From assembly GCF_051401765.1 (NCBI RefSeq), contig NW_027480571.1, positions 372,001 to 436,000 on the forward strand: 64,000 nt of DNA, read 5' to 3'. The first letter of the stretch is position 1, and the number at the start of each line of letters is the position of its first letter. Of the stretch, positions 12,901-25,900 are shown one piece after another. The translations under genes were made by a program, and so were the position numbers. A model generated the notes under the pieces. That model was given only the letters and a program-made list of their open reading frames with translations, was not told where the DNA came from and did no database searches. The DNA comes from Calliopsis andreniformis (taxonomy: Eukaryota; Arthropoda; Insecta; Hymenoptera; Andrenidae).

Positions 12901-15520
12901 TCTTCCATCCTCAATACTCAATCTTCAATCCTCAATCCTCATTCCTCAATCCTGAATCCTCAATCTTCAATCCTCAATACTCAATCTTCAATCCTCAATC
13001 CTCTATCCTCAACCCTCAATCCTCAATCCTCAATCCTCAATCGTCAATCTTCCATCCTCAATACTCAATCTTCAATCTTCAATCTTCAATCCTCAATCCT
13101 CAATCCTCAATCCTAAATCCTCATTCTTTAACAATTAATACCCAATCCTCAATCTTCAATCCTCAATGCTCAATCCTCAATCCTCAATCCTCATTCTTCA
13201 ATCCTCAATACCCTATCCTCAATCGTCAATCCTCAATCCTCAATCCTCAATCCTCAATCCTCAATTCTCAATCCTCAATCCTCAATCCTCAGACCTCAAA
13301 CATCAATACTGAACCCTCAGTCCTCGCCCTCAATCCACAACACACAATCCTCAATCCTCAATCTTCAATCATCAATATTCAATCTTCAGTCCTCAATCCT
13401 CAATCCTCAATCCTCAATCCTCAATCCTCAATGTTCAATCCTCAGGCCTCAACCTTCAATCCTCAATACCCAATCCTCAGTCTTCGATCCTCAATCCTCA
13501 ATCCTCAATACTCAACCTTCAATCCTCAATCCTAAATCCTCAATCCTCAATCCTCAATCCTCAATCCTCAATACTCAATCCTCAATCTTCAATCCTCAAT
13601 ACTCAATCTTCAAACCTCAATCCTCAATCCTCAACCCTCAATCTTCAATCCTCAATCCTCAATCCTCAATCCTCAATCCTCATTCTTCAATCCTCAATAC
13701 CGAATCCTCAATCTTCAATCCTCAATCCTCAATACTCTATCTTCAATCCTCAATCCTCAATTTTCAACACTCAATGCTCAATCCTCAATCCTCAATCCTC
13801 AATCCTCAATCCTCAATCCTCAATCTTAATCTTCAATCCTCAATACTCAATCTTCAATCCTCAATCCTCAATCCTCAATCCTCAATACTCAATCTTCAAT
13901 CCTCAATCCTCAATCCTCAATCTACAATCCTCAGTACTCAATCTGCAATCCTCAATCCTCAGTCCTCAATCCTCAATCCTCATTCTTCAATCCTCAATAC
14001 CGAATCCTCAATCTTCAATCCTCAATCCTCAATCCTCAATTCTGAATCCTCAATCCTCAATCCTCAGACTTCAAACATCAATACTCAACCCTCAGTCCTC
14101 GTCCTCAATCGACAACCCTCAATCCTCCATCCTCAATCTTCAATCATTAATATTCAACTTTCAATCCACAATCCTCAATCCTCAATCCTCAGTCCTCAGT
14201 CCTCAAACCTCAATCCTCAACCCTCAGCCCTCATCCTCAATCCTCAACCCTCAGCCCTCATCCTCAATCCTCAATCCTCAATCCTAAATCCTGAATCTTC
14301 CATCCTCAATACTCAATCTTCAATCCTCAATCCCCTGTCCTCAAACGTCAATTCTGAATCCTCAATCCTGAAACCTCAATCTTCAGCCCTCAGTCCTACA
14401 CAATCAGTTGTCAATTCTCAATCCTCAATAGAATGTCCTCAATTCACAGTTTTCAATACTCAATACTCAACCTGCAACCTTCAGATCTCTATCCACAAAC
14501 ATCAATTCTCATCACTCAACCCCCAATGCACAGTCCCCAAACCTCAATCTTCAATCCTCAATCCTCAATCTTCAACCCTCAATCTTAATCTTCAATCCTC
14601 AATACTCAATCTTCAATCCTCAATCCTCAATCCTCAATACTCAATCCTCAATCTTCAATCCTCAATACTCAATCTTCAAACCTCAATCCTCAATCCTCAA
14701 CCCTCAATCCTCAATCCTCAATCGTCAATCGTCAGGCTTCCATCCTGAATACTCAATCTTCAATCCTCAATGCTCAATCCTCAATCCTCAATCCTCAATC
14801 CTCAATCTTAATCTTCAATCCTCAATACTCAATCTTCAATCCTCAATCCTCAATCCTCAATCCTCAACACTCAATCCCCAATCATGAATCCTCAATCCTC
14901 AGTCCTCAATCTACAATCCTCAATACTCAATCTGCAATCCTCAATCCTCAGTCCTCAATCCTCAATCCTCATTCTTCAATCCTCAATACCGAATCTTCAA
15001 TCTTCAATCCTCAATCCTCAATCCTCAATCCTCAATCCTCAATCCTCAGTCCTCAAACCTCAATCCTGAATCCTCAATCCTGAATCCTCAATCTTCAGCC
15101 CTGAGTCCTCAACAATCATTTGTCAATCCTCAATCCTCAATAGAACGTCCTCAATTCACAGTTTTCAATACTCAATACTCAATCTGCAATCTTCAGATTT
15201 CTATACACAAACATCAATTCTCATCACTCAACCCTCAATACTCAGTCCACAATCCTCAACCTTCAATCGTCAATCCTCAATCCTCAATCCTCAATCTTAA
15301 TCTTCAATCCTCAATACTCAATCTTCAATCCTCAATCCTCAATCCTCAATCTTAATCTTCAATCCTCAATACTCAATCTTCAACCCTCAATCCTCAATCC
15401 TCAATCCTGAACACTCAATCCTCAATCTTCAATCCTCAATACTCAATCTTCAATACTCAATCCTCAATCCTCAATGATCAATCCTCAATCCTCAATCCTC
15501 AATCGTCAATCTTCCATCCT
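9988..15520 (+). repeat. 5.5-kb higher-order repeat, copy 2
   Basis: Copy 2 abuts copy 1 directly, as expected from unequal crossing over. In passing I noticed only about six substitutions between the copies: near 10201 (G versus A), 12182, 13033, 13131, 14112 and 14373, plus one heptad of length difference. Identity is therefore above 99.5%. The match ends near 15520, where copy 1 goes on as CAATATTCAATCCTC and this copy as CAATACTCAATCTTC. Hand counting finds eighteen 6-base units, and 7x793-18 gives the observed 5533. B modules lie at 10731-10900, 14369-14538 and 15080-15250. Confidence 0.9.
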
Positions 15521-16289
15521 CAATACTCAATCTTCAATCCTCAATCCTCGATCCTCAATCCTCAATCCTCATTCTTCAATCCTCAATAGTCAATCCTCAA
15601 TCTTCAACTCTCAGTGCCAAATCCTCAATCTTGAATACTCAATCCTCAATCCTCAAACTTCAATCCTCAATACTCAATCTTCAATCCTCAATCCTCGATC
15701 CTCAATCCTCAATCCTCATTCTTCAATCATCAATACCCAATCCTCAATCTTCAATCTTCAATCCTCAATCCTCAATCCTCAATCCTCAATCCTCATTCTT
15801 CAATCCTCAATACCCTATCCTCAATCTTCAATCCTCAATCCTCAATCCTCAATCCTCAATCCTCAATAGTCAATCCTCAATCTTCAACCCTCAGTGCCAA
15901 ATACTCAATCTTGAATACTCAATCCTCAATCCTCAAACTTCAATCCTCAATACTCAGTCTTCAATCCTCAATCCTCAGTCCTCAATCCTCAATCCTCATT
16001 CTTCAATCCTCAATACCCAATCCTCAATCTTCCATCCTCAATCCTCAATCCTCAAGCCTCAGTCCTCAATCCTCAATCCTCAAACCTCAAACCTCAATCC
16101 TCAACCGTCAGTCCTCTTCCTCAATCCTCAACCCTCAATCCTCAATCCTCAATCTTCAATCATCAATAATCAATCTTCAATCCTCAATCATCAATCTTCA
16201 ATCCTCAATCCTGAATCCTCAATATTCAACACTCAACCCTCAACCATCAATCCTCAATACTCAACCATCAATCGTCAATTCACAATACT

Positions 16290-16450
16290 CAATAGAACAT
16301 CCTGAATTCTCATGGTTCAATACGCAATACACAATTATCAATAATCAAATCTCAAACCTCAAGCATCCATACTCAACACTGAATCCTCATCACTCAGTCC
16401 TCTCTCTTCAATCCTACATCCTCAAACCTCAATCCTCAACCTTCAATCTT
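16290..16450 (+). repeat. A module, first copy and family description
   Basis: Module A is a heptad-phased but strongly diverged stretch. Its core is CAATAGAACATCC, GAATTCT, CATGGTT, CAATACG, ending in AACACTCAGTCC and CTCTCTT. Cores lie near 16290, 16904, 19613, 20270, 21854, 24530, 25183, 26770, 28160, 29050, 29970, 33617, 36153, 38463, 39987, 41058, 45902, 47931, 49960, 52016, 56676 and 59240. Short or altered forms lie near 17263, 20633, 25550, 28500, 28742, 30345, 31701, 40365, 41412 and 44005. I found none left of 16.29 kb. Each core contains GAATTC. Confidence 0.88.
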
Positions 16451-17277
16451 CAATACTCAATACTCAATCTTCAATCCTCAATCCTCAATCCTCAACCCTC
16501 AGTCCTCGTCCTCAATCCACAACCCTCAATACACAATCCTCGATCTTCAATCATCAATATTCAATCTTCAATCCTCAATCCTCAATCCTCAATCCTCAAT
16601 CCTCAATCCGCAATCCTCAATCCTCAAACCTCAATACTCAATCCTCAATCCTCAATCCTCAATCCTCAATCTTCAACCCTCAATACTCAATCCTCAATCC
16701 TCAAACCTCAATCCTCAACCGTCAGTCCTCTTCCTCAATCCTCAACCCTCAATCCTCAATCCTCAATCTTCAATCATCAATAATCAATCTTCAATCCCCA
16801 ATCATCAATCCTCAATCCTCAAACCTCAATCCTCAATATTCAACACTCAACCCTCAATCATCAATCCTCAATACTCAACCATCAATGCTCAATTCTCAAT
16901 ACTCAATAGAACATCCTGAATTCTCATGGTTCAATACAAAATTCACAATATTCAATAATCAAATCTCAAACCTCAAGCATCAATTCTCAACACTCAATCC
17001 TCAACACTCAGTCCTCTCTCTTCAATCCTACATCCTCAACCCTCAATCCTCAAGCGTCAATCCTCAATACTCAATCCTCAATCCTCAATCCTCAATCTTC
17101 AATCTTCAATCTTCAATGCTCAATACTCAATCTTCAATCCTCAATCCTCAATCCTCAATCCTCAATACTCAATCCTCAATCATTAATCCTCAATCTTCAA
17201 TACTCAATCCTCAACCCTCAAACCTCAATTCTCAATACTCAACCATCAATCCTCAATTCTCAATGCTCCATATAATA

Positions 17278-17293
17278 TCCTGAATTCTCAGGA
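17278..17293 (+). repeat. Perfect hairpin core in short A modules
   Basis: TCCTGA-ATTC-TCAGGA is a perfect 6-base-pair stem with a 4-base loop. The same 16 bases occur at 20644-20659, 25560-25575, 28509-28524, 28753-28768, 31711-31726 and 44016-44031. The short forms at 30.35, 40.37 and 41.42 kb have TCAGTA and the full A modules have TCATGG, so their stems are broken. Self-complementary arms are uncommon in a strand with so little G. Confidence 0.75.
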
Positions 17294-17994
17294 TTCTATA
17301 CTCAATCCTCAATCCTCAACCCTCAGCCCTCATCCCCAATCCTCAATACTCAATCCTCAATCCTCAATATTCAATCCTCTATACTCAATCTTCAATCCTC
17401 AGTCCTCAATCCTCAATCCTCAATCCTCAATCCTCAGTCATAAATCCTCAATCTTCAATACTCAATCGTCAATCCTCAGACATCAATCCTCAACCCTCAA
17501 TCCTCATTCCTCAAACCTCAATCCTCAACCGTCAGTCCTCATCCTCAATTCTCAATTCTCAATTCTCAATCCTCAATCCTCAATCCTCAATCTTCAATCC
17601 TCAATAATCAATCTCCAATCCTAGATCCTCAATCCCCAATCTTCAATCCTTAATCCTCAATCTTCAATCTTCAATCCTCAATAATCAATCTTCAATCCTC
17701 AATCCCCAATCCTCAATCCTTAATCCTCAATCATCAATCCTCAATACTCAATCTTCAATCCTCAATTCTCAATCCTCAGTCCTCAATCCTCAATCCTCAA
17801 TCCTGAATCCTCAATCTTCAATCCTCAATACTCAATCTGCAATCCTCAATCCTCAATCTTCAATCCTCAATCCTCAATCCTCAATCCTTAATCCTCAATC
17901 GTCAATCTTCAATCCTCAATAATCAATCTTCAATCCTCAATCCTCAATCCTCAATCCTCAATCCTCATTCTTCAATCCTCAATACCCAATCCTC

Positions 17995-20900
17995 AATACT
18001 CAATCTTCAAACCTCAATCCTCAATCCTCAACCCTCAATCCTCAATCCTCAATCGTCAATCGTCAGGCTTCCATCCTGAATACTCAATCTTCAATCCTCA
18101 ATGCTCAATCCTCAATCCTCAATCCTCAATCCTCAATCTTAATCTTCAATCCTCAATACTCAATCTTCAATCCTCAATCCTCAATCCTCAATCCTCAACA
18201 CTCAATCCCCAATCATGAATCCTCAATCCTCAGTCCTCAATCTACAATCCTCAATACTCAATCTGCAATCCTCAATCCTCAGTCCTCAATTCTCAATCCT
18301 CATTCTTCAATCCTCAATACCGAATCTTCAATCTTCAATCCTCAATCCTCAATCCTCAATCCTCAATCCTCAATCCTCAGTCCTCAAACCTCAATCCTGA
18401 ATCCTCAATCCTGAATCCTCAATCTTCAGCCCTGAGTCCTCAACAATCATTTGTCAATCCTCAATCCTCAATAGAACGTCCTCAATTCACAGTTTTCAAT
18501 ACTCAATACTCAATCTGCAATCTTCAGATTTCTATACACAAACATCAATTCTCATCACTCAACCCTCAATACTCAGTCCACAATCCTCAACCTTCAATCG
18601 TCAATCCTCAATCCTCAATCCTCAATCTTAACCTTCAATCCTCAATACTCAATCTTCAATCCTCAATCCTCAATCCTCAATCTTAATCTTCAATCCTCAA
18701 TACTCAATCTTCAACCCTCAATCCTCAATCCTCAATCCTGAACACGCAATCCTCAATCTTCAATCCTCAATACTCAATCTTCAATACTCAATCCTCAATC
18801 CTCAATGATCAATCCTCAATCCTCAATCCTCAATCGTCAATCTTCCATCCTCAATACTCAATCTTCAATCCTCAATCCTCGATCCTCAATCCTCAATCCT
18901 CATTCTTCAATCCTCAATAGTCAATCCTCAATCTTCAACTCTCAGTGCCAAATCCTCAATCTTGAATACTCAATCCTCAATCCTCAAACTTCAATCCTCA
19001 ATACTCAATCTTCAATCCTCAATCCTCGATCCTCAATCCTCAATACTCATTCTTCAATCATCAATACCCAATCCTCAATCTTCAATCCTCAATCCTCAAT
19101 CCTCAATCCTCAATCCTCATTCTTCAATCCTCAATACCCTATCCTCAATCTTCAATCCTCAATCCTCAATCCTCAATCCTCAATCCTCAATAGTCAATCC
19201 TCAATCTTCAACCCTCAGTGCCAAATACTCAATCTTGAATACTCAATCCTCAATCCTCAAACTTCAATCCTCAATACTCAGTCTTCAATCCTCAATCCTC
19301 AGTCCTCAATCCTCAATCCTCATTCTTCAATCCTCAATACCCAATCCTCAATCTTCCATCCTCAATCCTCAATCCTCAAGCCTCAGTCCTCAATCCTCAA
19401 TCCTCAAACCTCAAACCTCAATCCTCAACCGTCAGTCCTCTTCCTCAATCCTCAACCCTCAATCCTCAATCCTCAATCTTCAATCATCAATAATCAATCT
19501 TCAATCCTCAATCATCAATCTTCAATCCTCAATCCTGAATCCTCAATATTCAACACTCAACCCTCAACCATCAATCCTCAATACTCAACCATCAATCGTC
19601 AATTCACAATACTCAATAGAACATCCTGAATTCTCATGGTTCAATACGCAATACACAATTATCAATAATCAAATCTCAAACCTCAAGCATCCATACTCAA
19701 CACTGAATCCTCATCACTCAGTCCTCTCTCTTCAATCCTACATCCTCAAACCTCAATCCTCAAGCGTCAATCCTCAATACTCAATCCTCAATCCTCAATC
19801 CTCAACCTTCAATCTTCAATACTCAATACTCAATCTTCAATCCTCAATCCTCAATCCTCAACCCTCAGTCCTCGTCCTCAATCCACAACCCTCAATACAC
19901 AATCCTCGATCTTCAATCATCAATATTCAATCTTCAATCCTCAATCCTCAATCCTCAATCCTCAATCCTCAATCCGCAATCCTCAATCCTCAAACCTCAA
20001 TACTCAATCCTCAATCCTCAATCCTCAATCCTCAATCTTCAACCCTCAATACTCAATCCTCAATCCTCAAACCTCAATCCTCAACCGTCAGTCCTCATCC
20101 TCAATCCTCAACCCTCAATCCTCAATCCTCAATCTTCAATCATCAATAATCAATCTTCAATCCCCAATCATCAATCCTCAATCCTCAAACCTCAATCCTC
20201 AATATTCAACACTCAACCCTCAATCATCAATCCTCAATACTCAACCATCAATGCTCAATTCTCAATACTCAATAGAACATCCTGAATTCTCATGGTTCAA
20301 TACAAAATTCACAATATTCAATAATCAAATCTCAAACCTCAAGCATCAATTCTCAACACTCAATCCTCAACACTCAGTCCTCTCTCTTCAATCCTACATC
20401 CTCAACCCTCAATCCTCAAGCGTCAATCCTCAATACTCAATCCTCAATCCTCAATCCTCAATCTTCAATCTTCAATCTTCAATGCTCAATACTCAATCTT
20501 CAATCCTCAATCCTCAATCCTCAATCCTCAATACTCAATCCTCAATCATTAATCCTCAATCTTCAATACTCAATCCTCAACCCTCAAACCTCAATTCTCA
20601 ATACTCAACCATCAATCCTCAATTCTCAATGCTCCATATAATATCCTGAATTCTCAGGATTCTATACTCAATCCTCAATCCTCAACCCTCAGCCCTCATC
20701 CTCAATCCTCAATACTCAATCCTCAATCCTCAATATTCAATCCTCTATACTCAATCTTCAATCCTCAGTCCTCAATCCTCAATCCTCAATCCTCAATCCT
20801 CAGTCATAAATCCTCAATCTTCAATACTCAATCGTCAATCCACAGACATCAATCCTCAACCCTCAATCCTCATTCCTCAAACCTCAATCCTCAACCGTCA

Positions 20901-22910
20901 GTCCTCATCCTCAATTCTCAATTCTCAATCCTCAATCCTCAATCCTCAATCTTCAATCCTGAATAATCAATCTCCAATCCTAGATCCTCAATCCCCAATC
21001 TTCAATCCTTAATCCTCAATCTTCAATCTTCAATCCTCAATAATCAATCTTCAATCCTCAATCCCCAATCCTCAATCCTTAATCCTCAATCATCAATCCT
21101 CAATACTCAATCTTCAATCCTCAATTCTCAATCCTCAGTCCTCAATCCTCAATCCTCAATCCTGAATCCTCAATCTTCAATCCTCAATACTCAATCTGCA
21201 ATCCTCAATCCTCAATCTTCAATCCTCAATCCTCAATCCTCAATCCTTAATCCTCAATCGTCAATCTTCAATCCTCAATAATCAATCTTCAATCCTCAAT
21301 CCTCAATCCTCAATCCTCAATCCTCATTCTTCAATCCTCAATACCCTATCCTCAATCTCCAATCCTCAATCCTCAATCCTCAATTCTCAATCCTCAATCC
21401 TCAGTCCTCTGTCCTCAAACCTCAATCCTCAACACTCAGCCCTCATCCTCCATTCTCAATCCTCAATCATCAATCCTCAATCTTATATCCTCAATATTCA
21501 ATCTTCAATCCTCAATCCTCGATCCTCAATCCTCAGGCATCAATACTCAATTTTCAATATTCAATCCTCAATCCTCAATCCTCAATCCACAACCCTCAAC
21601 CTTCAATACTCAATACTCAATCTTCAATCCTCAATCCTCAATCCTCAATCCTCAAACCTCAATCCTCAACCGTCATTCCTCTTCCTCAATCCTGAACCCT
21701 CAATCCTCAATCCTCAATCTTCAATCATCAGTAATCAATCTTCAATCCCCAATCATCAATCCTCAATCCTCAAACCTCAATCCTCAATATTCTACACTCA
21801 ACCCTCAACCATCCATCCTCAATACTCAACCATCAATGCTCAATTCTCAATACTCAATAGAACATCCTGAATTCTCATGGTTCAATACGCAATTCACAAT
21901 ATTCAATAATCAAATCTCAAACGTCAAGCATCAATTCTCAACACTCAATCCTCAACACTCAGTCCTCTCCCTTCAATCCTACATCCTCAACCCTCAACCC
22001 TCAAGCGTCAATCCTCAATACTCAATCCTCAATCCTCAATCCTCAACCATCAATCTTCAATCCTCCATACTCAATCTTCAATCCTCAATACTCAATCCTC
22101 AATCCTCAATCCTCAAACCTCAATCATCAATCCTCAATCTTCAATACTCAATCCTCTATCCTCAATATTCAATCCTCTATACGCATTCTTCAATCCTCAA
22201 TCCTCAATCCTCAATCCTCAATCCTCAATCCTCAGTCCTCAGTCATAAATCCTCAATCTTCAATACCCAATCGTCAATCCTCAGTCCTCAATCCTCAATC
22301 CTCAATCCTCGTTCCTCAAACCTCAAACCTCAATCCTCAACCCTCAGTCCTCATCCTCAATACTCAATCCTCAATCCTCAATCCTCATTCTTCAATACTC
22401 AATACCCAATCCTCAATCTTCAATCCTCAATCCTCAATTCGCAATCCTCAACCCTCAATCCTCAGACCTCAAGTATCAATACTCAACCCTCAGTCCTCGT
22501 CCTCAATACACAACCCTCAATCATCAATCCTGAATCTTCATTCATCAATATTCACCCTTCAATCCTCAATCCTCAATCCTCAATCTTCAATCCTCAATAA
22601 TGAATCTTCAATCCTCAATCCTCAATCCTCAATCCTTAATCCTCAATCATCAATCCTCAATACTCAATCTTCAATCCTCAATTCTCAATCCTCAGTCCTC
22701 AATCCTCAATCCTCAATCCTGAATCCTCAATCTTCAATCCTCAATACTCAATCTGCAATCCTCAATCCTCAATCTTCAATCCTCAATCCTCAATCCTCAA
22801 TCCTTAATCCTCAATCGTCAATCTTCAATCCTCAATAATCAATCTTCAATCCTCAATCCTCAATCCTCAATCCTCAATCCTCATTCTTCAATCCTCAATA
22901 CCCAATCCTC
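17995..22910 (+). repeat. Second higher-order family, copy 2 (period 4916)
   Basis: Landmarks recur exactly 4916 bases downstream along the block: 18215 to 23131, 18805 to 23721, 20251 to 25167 and 21836 to 26752. No indel is therefore needed over about 4.1 kb. The last 1.56 kb (about 21350-22910) has no counterpart in copy 1. Hand count: twelve 6-base units, and 7x704-12 equals 4916. The block contains one B module (18411-18581) followed by A modules near 19613, 20270, 20640 (short form) and 21854. Confidence 0.9.
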
Positions 22911-25900
22911 AATACTCAATCTTCAAACCTCAATCCTCAATCCTCAACCCTCAATCCTCAATCCTCAATCGTCAATCGTCAGGCTTCCATCCTGAATACT
23001 CAATCTTCAATCCTCAATGCTCAATCCTCAATCCTCAATCCTCAATCCTCAATCTTAATCTTCAATCCTCAATACTCAATCTTCAATCCTCAATCCTCAA
23101 TCCTCAATCCTCAACACTCAATCCCCAATCATGAATCCTCAATCCTCAGTCCTCAATCTACAATCCTCAATACTCAATCTGCAATCCTCAATCCTCAGTC
23201 CTCAATTCTCAATCCTCATTCTTCAATCCTCAATACCGAATCTTCAATCTTCAATCCTCAATCCTCAATCCTCAATCCTCAATCCTCAATCCTCAGTCCT
23301 CAAACCTCAATCCTGAATCCTCAATCCTGAATCCTCAATCTTCAGCCCTGAGTCCTCAACAATCATTTGTCAATCCTCAATCCTCAATAGAACGTCCTCA
23401 ATTCACAGTTTTCAATACTCAATACTCAATCTGCAATCTTCAGATTTCTATACACAAACATCAATTCTCATCACTCAACCCTCAATACTCAGTCCACAAT
23501 CCTCAACCTTCAATCGTCAATCCTCAATCCTCAATCCTCAATCTTAACCTTCAATCCTCAATACTCAATCTTCAATCCTCAATCCTCAATCCTCAATCTT
23601 AATCTTCAATCCTCAATACTCAATCTTCAACCCTCAATCCTCAATCCTCAATCCTGAACACTCAATCCTCAATCTTCAATCCTCAATACTCAATCTTCAA
23701 TACTCAATCCTCAATCCTCAATGATCAATCCTCAATCCTCAATCCTCAATCGTCAATCTTCCATCCTCAATACTCAATCTTCAATCCTCAATCCTCGATC
23801 CTCAATCCTCAATCCTCATTCTTCAATCCTCAATAGTCAATCCTCAATCTTCAACTCTCAGTGCCAAATCCTCAATCTTGAATACTCAATCCTCAATCCT
23901 CAAACTTCAATCCTCAATACTCAATCTTCAATCCTCAATCCTCGATCCTCAATCCTCAATACTCATTCTTCAATCATCAATACCCAATCCTCAATCTTCA
24001 ATCCTCAATCCTCAATCCTCAATCCTCAATCCTCATTCTTCAATCCTCAATACCCTATCCTCAATCTTCAATCCTCAATCCTCAATCCTCAATCCTTAAT
24101 CCTCAATAGTCAATCCTCAATCTTCAACCCTCAGTGCCAAATACTCAATCTTGAATACTCAATCCTCAATCCTCAAACTTCAATCCTCAATACTCAGTCT
24201 TCAATCCTCAATCCTCAGTCCTCAATCCTCAATCCTCATTCTTCAATCCTCAATACCCAATCCTCAATCTTCCATCCTCAATCCTCAATCCTCAAGCCTC
24301 AGTCCTCAATCCTCAATCCTCAAACCTCAAACCTCAATCCTCAACCGTCAGTCCTCTTCCTCAATCCTCAACCCTCAATCCTCAATCCTCAATCTTCAAT
24401 CATCAATAATCAATCTTCAATCCTCAATCATCAATCTTCAATCCTCAATCCTGAATCCTCAATATTCAACACTCAACCCTCAACCATCAATCCTCAATAC
24501 TCAACCATCAATCGTCAATTCACAATACTCAATAGAACATCCTGAATTCTCATGGTTCAATACGCAATACACAATTATCAATAATCAAATCTCAAACCTC
24601 AAGCATCCATACTCAACACTGAATCCTCATCACTCAGTCCTCTCTCTTCAATCCTACATCCTCAAACCTCAATCCTCAAGCGTCAATCCTCAATACTCAA
24701 TCCTCAATCCTCAATCCTCAACCTTCAATCTTCAATACTCAATACTCAATCTTCAATCCTCAATCCTCAATCCTCAACCCTCAGTCCTCGTCCTCAATCC
24801 ACAACCCTCAATACACAATCCTCGATCTTCAATCATCAATATTCAATCTTCAATCCTCAATCCTCAATCCTCAATCCTCAATCCTCAATCCGCAATCCTC
24901 AATCCTCAAACCTCAATACTCAATCCTCAATCCTCAATCCTCAATCCTCAATCTTCAACCCTCAATACTCAATCCTCAATCCTCAAACCTCAATCCTCAA
25001 CCGTCAGTCCTCTTCCTCAATCCTCAACCCTCAATCCTCAATCCTCAATCTTCAATCATCAATAATCAATCTTCAATCCCCAATCATCAATCCTCAATCC
25101 TCAAACCTCAATCCTCAATATTCAACACTCAACCCTCAATCATCAATCCTCAATACTCAACCATCAATGCTCAATTCTCAATACTCAATAGAACATCCTG
25201 AATTCTCATGGTTCAATACAAAATTCACAATATTCAATAATCAAATCTCAAACGTCAAGCATCAATTCTCAACACTCAATCCTCAACACTCAGTCCTCTC
25301 TCTTCAATCCTACATCCTCAACCCTCAATCCTCAAGCGTCAATCCTCAATACTCAATCCTCAATCCTCAATCCTCAATCTTCAATCTTCAATCTTCAATG
25401 CTCAATACTCAATCTTCAATCCTCAATCCTCAATCCTCAATCCTCAATACTCAATCCTCAATCATTAATCCTCAATCTTCAATACTCAATCCTCAACCCT
25501 CAAACCTCAATTCTCAATACTCAACCATCAATCCTCAATTCTCAATGCTCCATATAATATCCTGAATTCTCAGGATTCTATACTCAATCCTCAATCCTCA
25601 ACCCTCAGCCCTCATCCTCAATCCTCAATACTCAATCCTCAATCCTCAATATTCAATCCTCTATACTCAATCTTCAATCCTCAGTCCTCAATCCTCAATC
25701 CTCAATCCTCAATCCTCAGTCATAAATCCTCAATCTTCAATACTCAATCGTCAATCCTCAGACATCAATCCTCAACCCTCAATCCTCATTCCTCAAACCT
25801 CAATCCTCAACCGTCAGTCCTCATCCTCAATTCTCAATTCTCAATCCTCAATCCTCAATCCTCAATCTTCAATCCTGAATAATCAATCTCCAATCCTAGA

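Larger units (their letters stand above)
14664..17994 (+). repeat. Second higher-order family, copy 1 (period 3331)
   Basis: The tail of the 5.5-kb repeat (from about 14664) is itself the start of a second duplicated unit. Landmarks at 14731, 14884 and 15474 recur 3331 bases on at 18062, 18215 and 18805. From about 16440 the offset grows to 3366, because copy 2 has five extra heptads near 19760 (the CAAGCGT-containing stretch). It falls back by one heptad after about 17550. This copy contains the first A modules of the window, around 16290-16320, 16904-16930 and a short form at 17263-17293. It overlaps the feature at 9988-15520 because the two families share sequence. Confidence 0.85.

Noticed and set aside
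13774..14748. 324-codon open frame duplicated at 8241-9215, resembling a conserved repeat protein
   Set aside because: Its conservation is that of the whole 5.5-kb duplication, non-coding parts included. The frame passes through 6-base slips without regard to function. I see no domain, signal peptide or ordinary protein composition.
18962..20149. Longest open frame, 395 codons, reading repeated SILNPQS-like heptapeptides
   Set aside because: It is the automatic translation of the heptad in one of three equivalent frames. It overlaps another long open frame (18805-19629), has no sign of codon selection, and its start and stop come from single-base variants (CAATGCT or TGAATACTC, and CCTGAAT).
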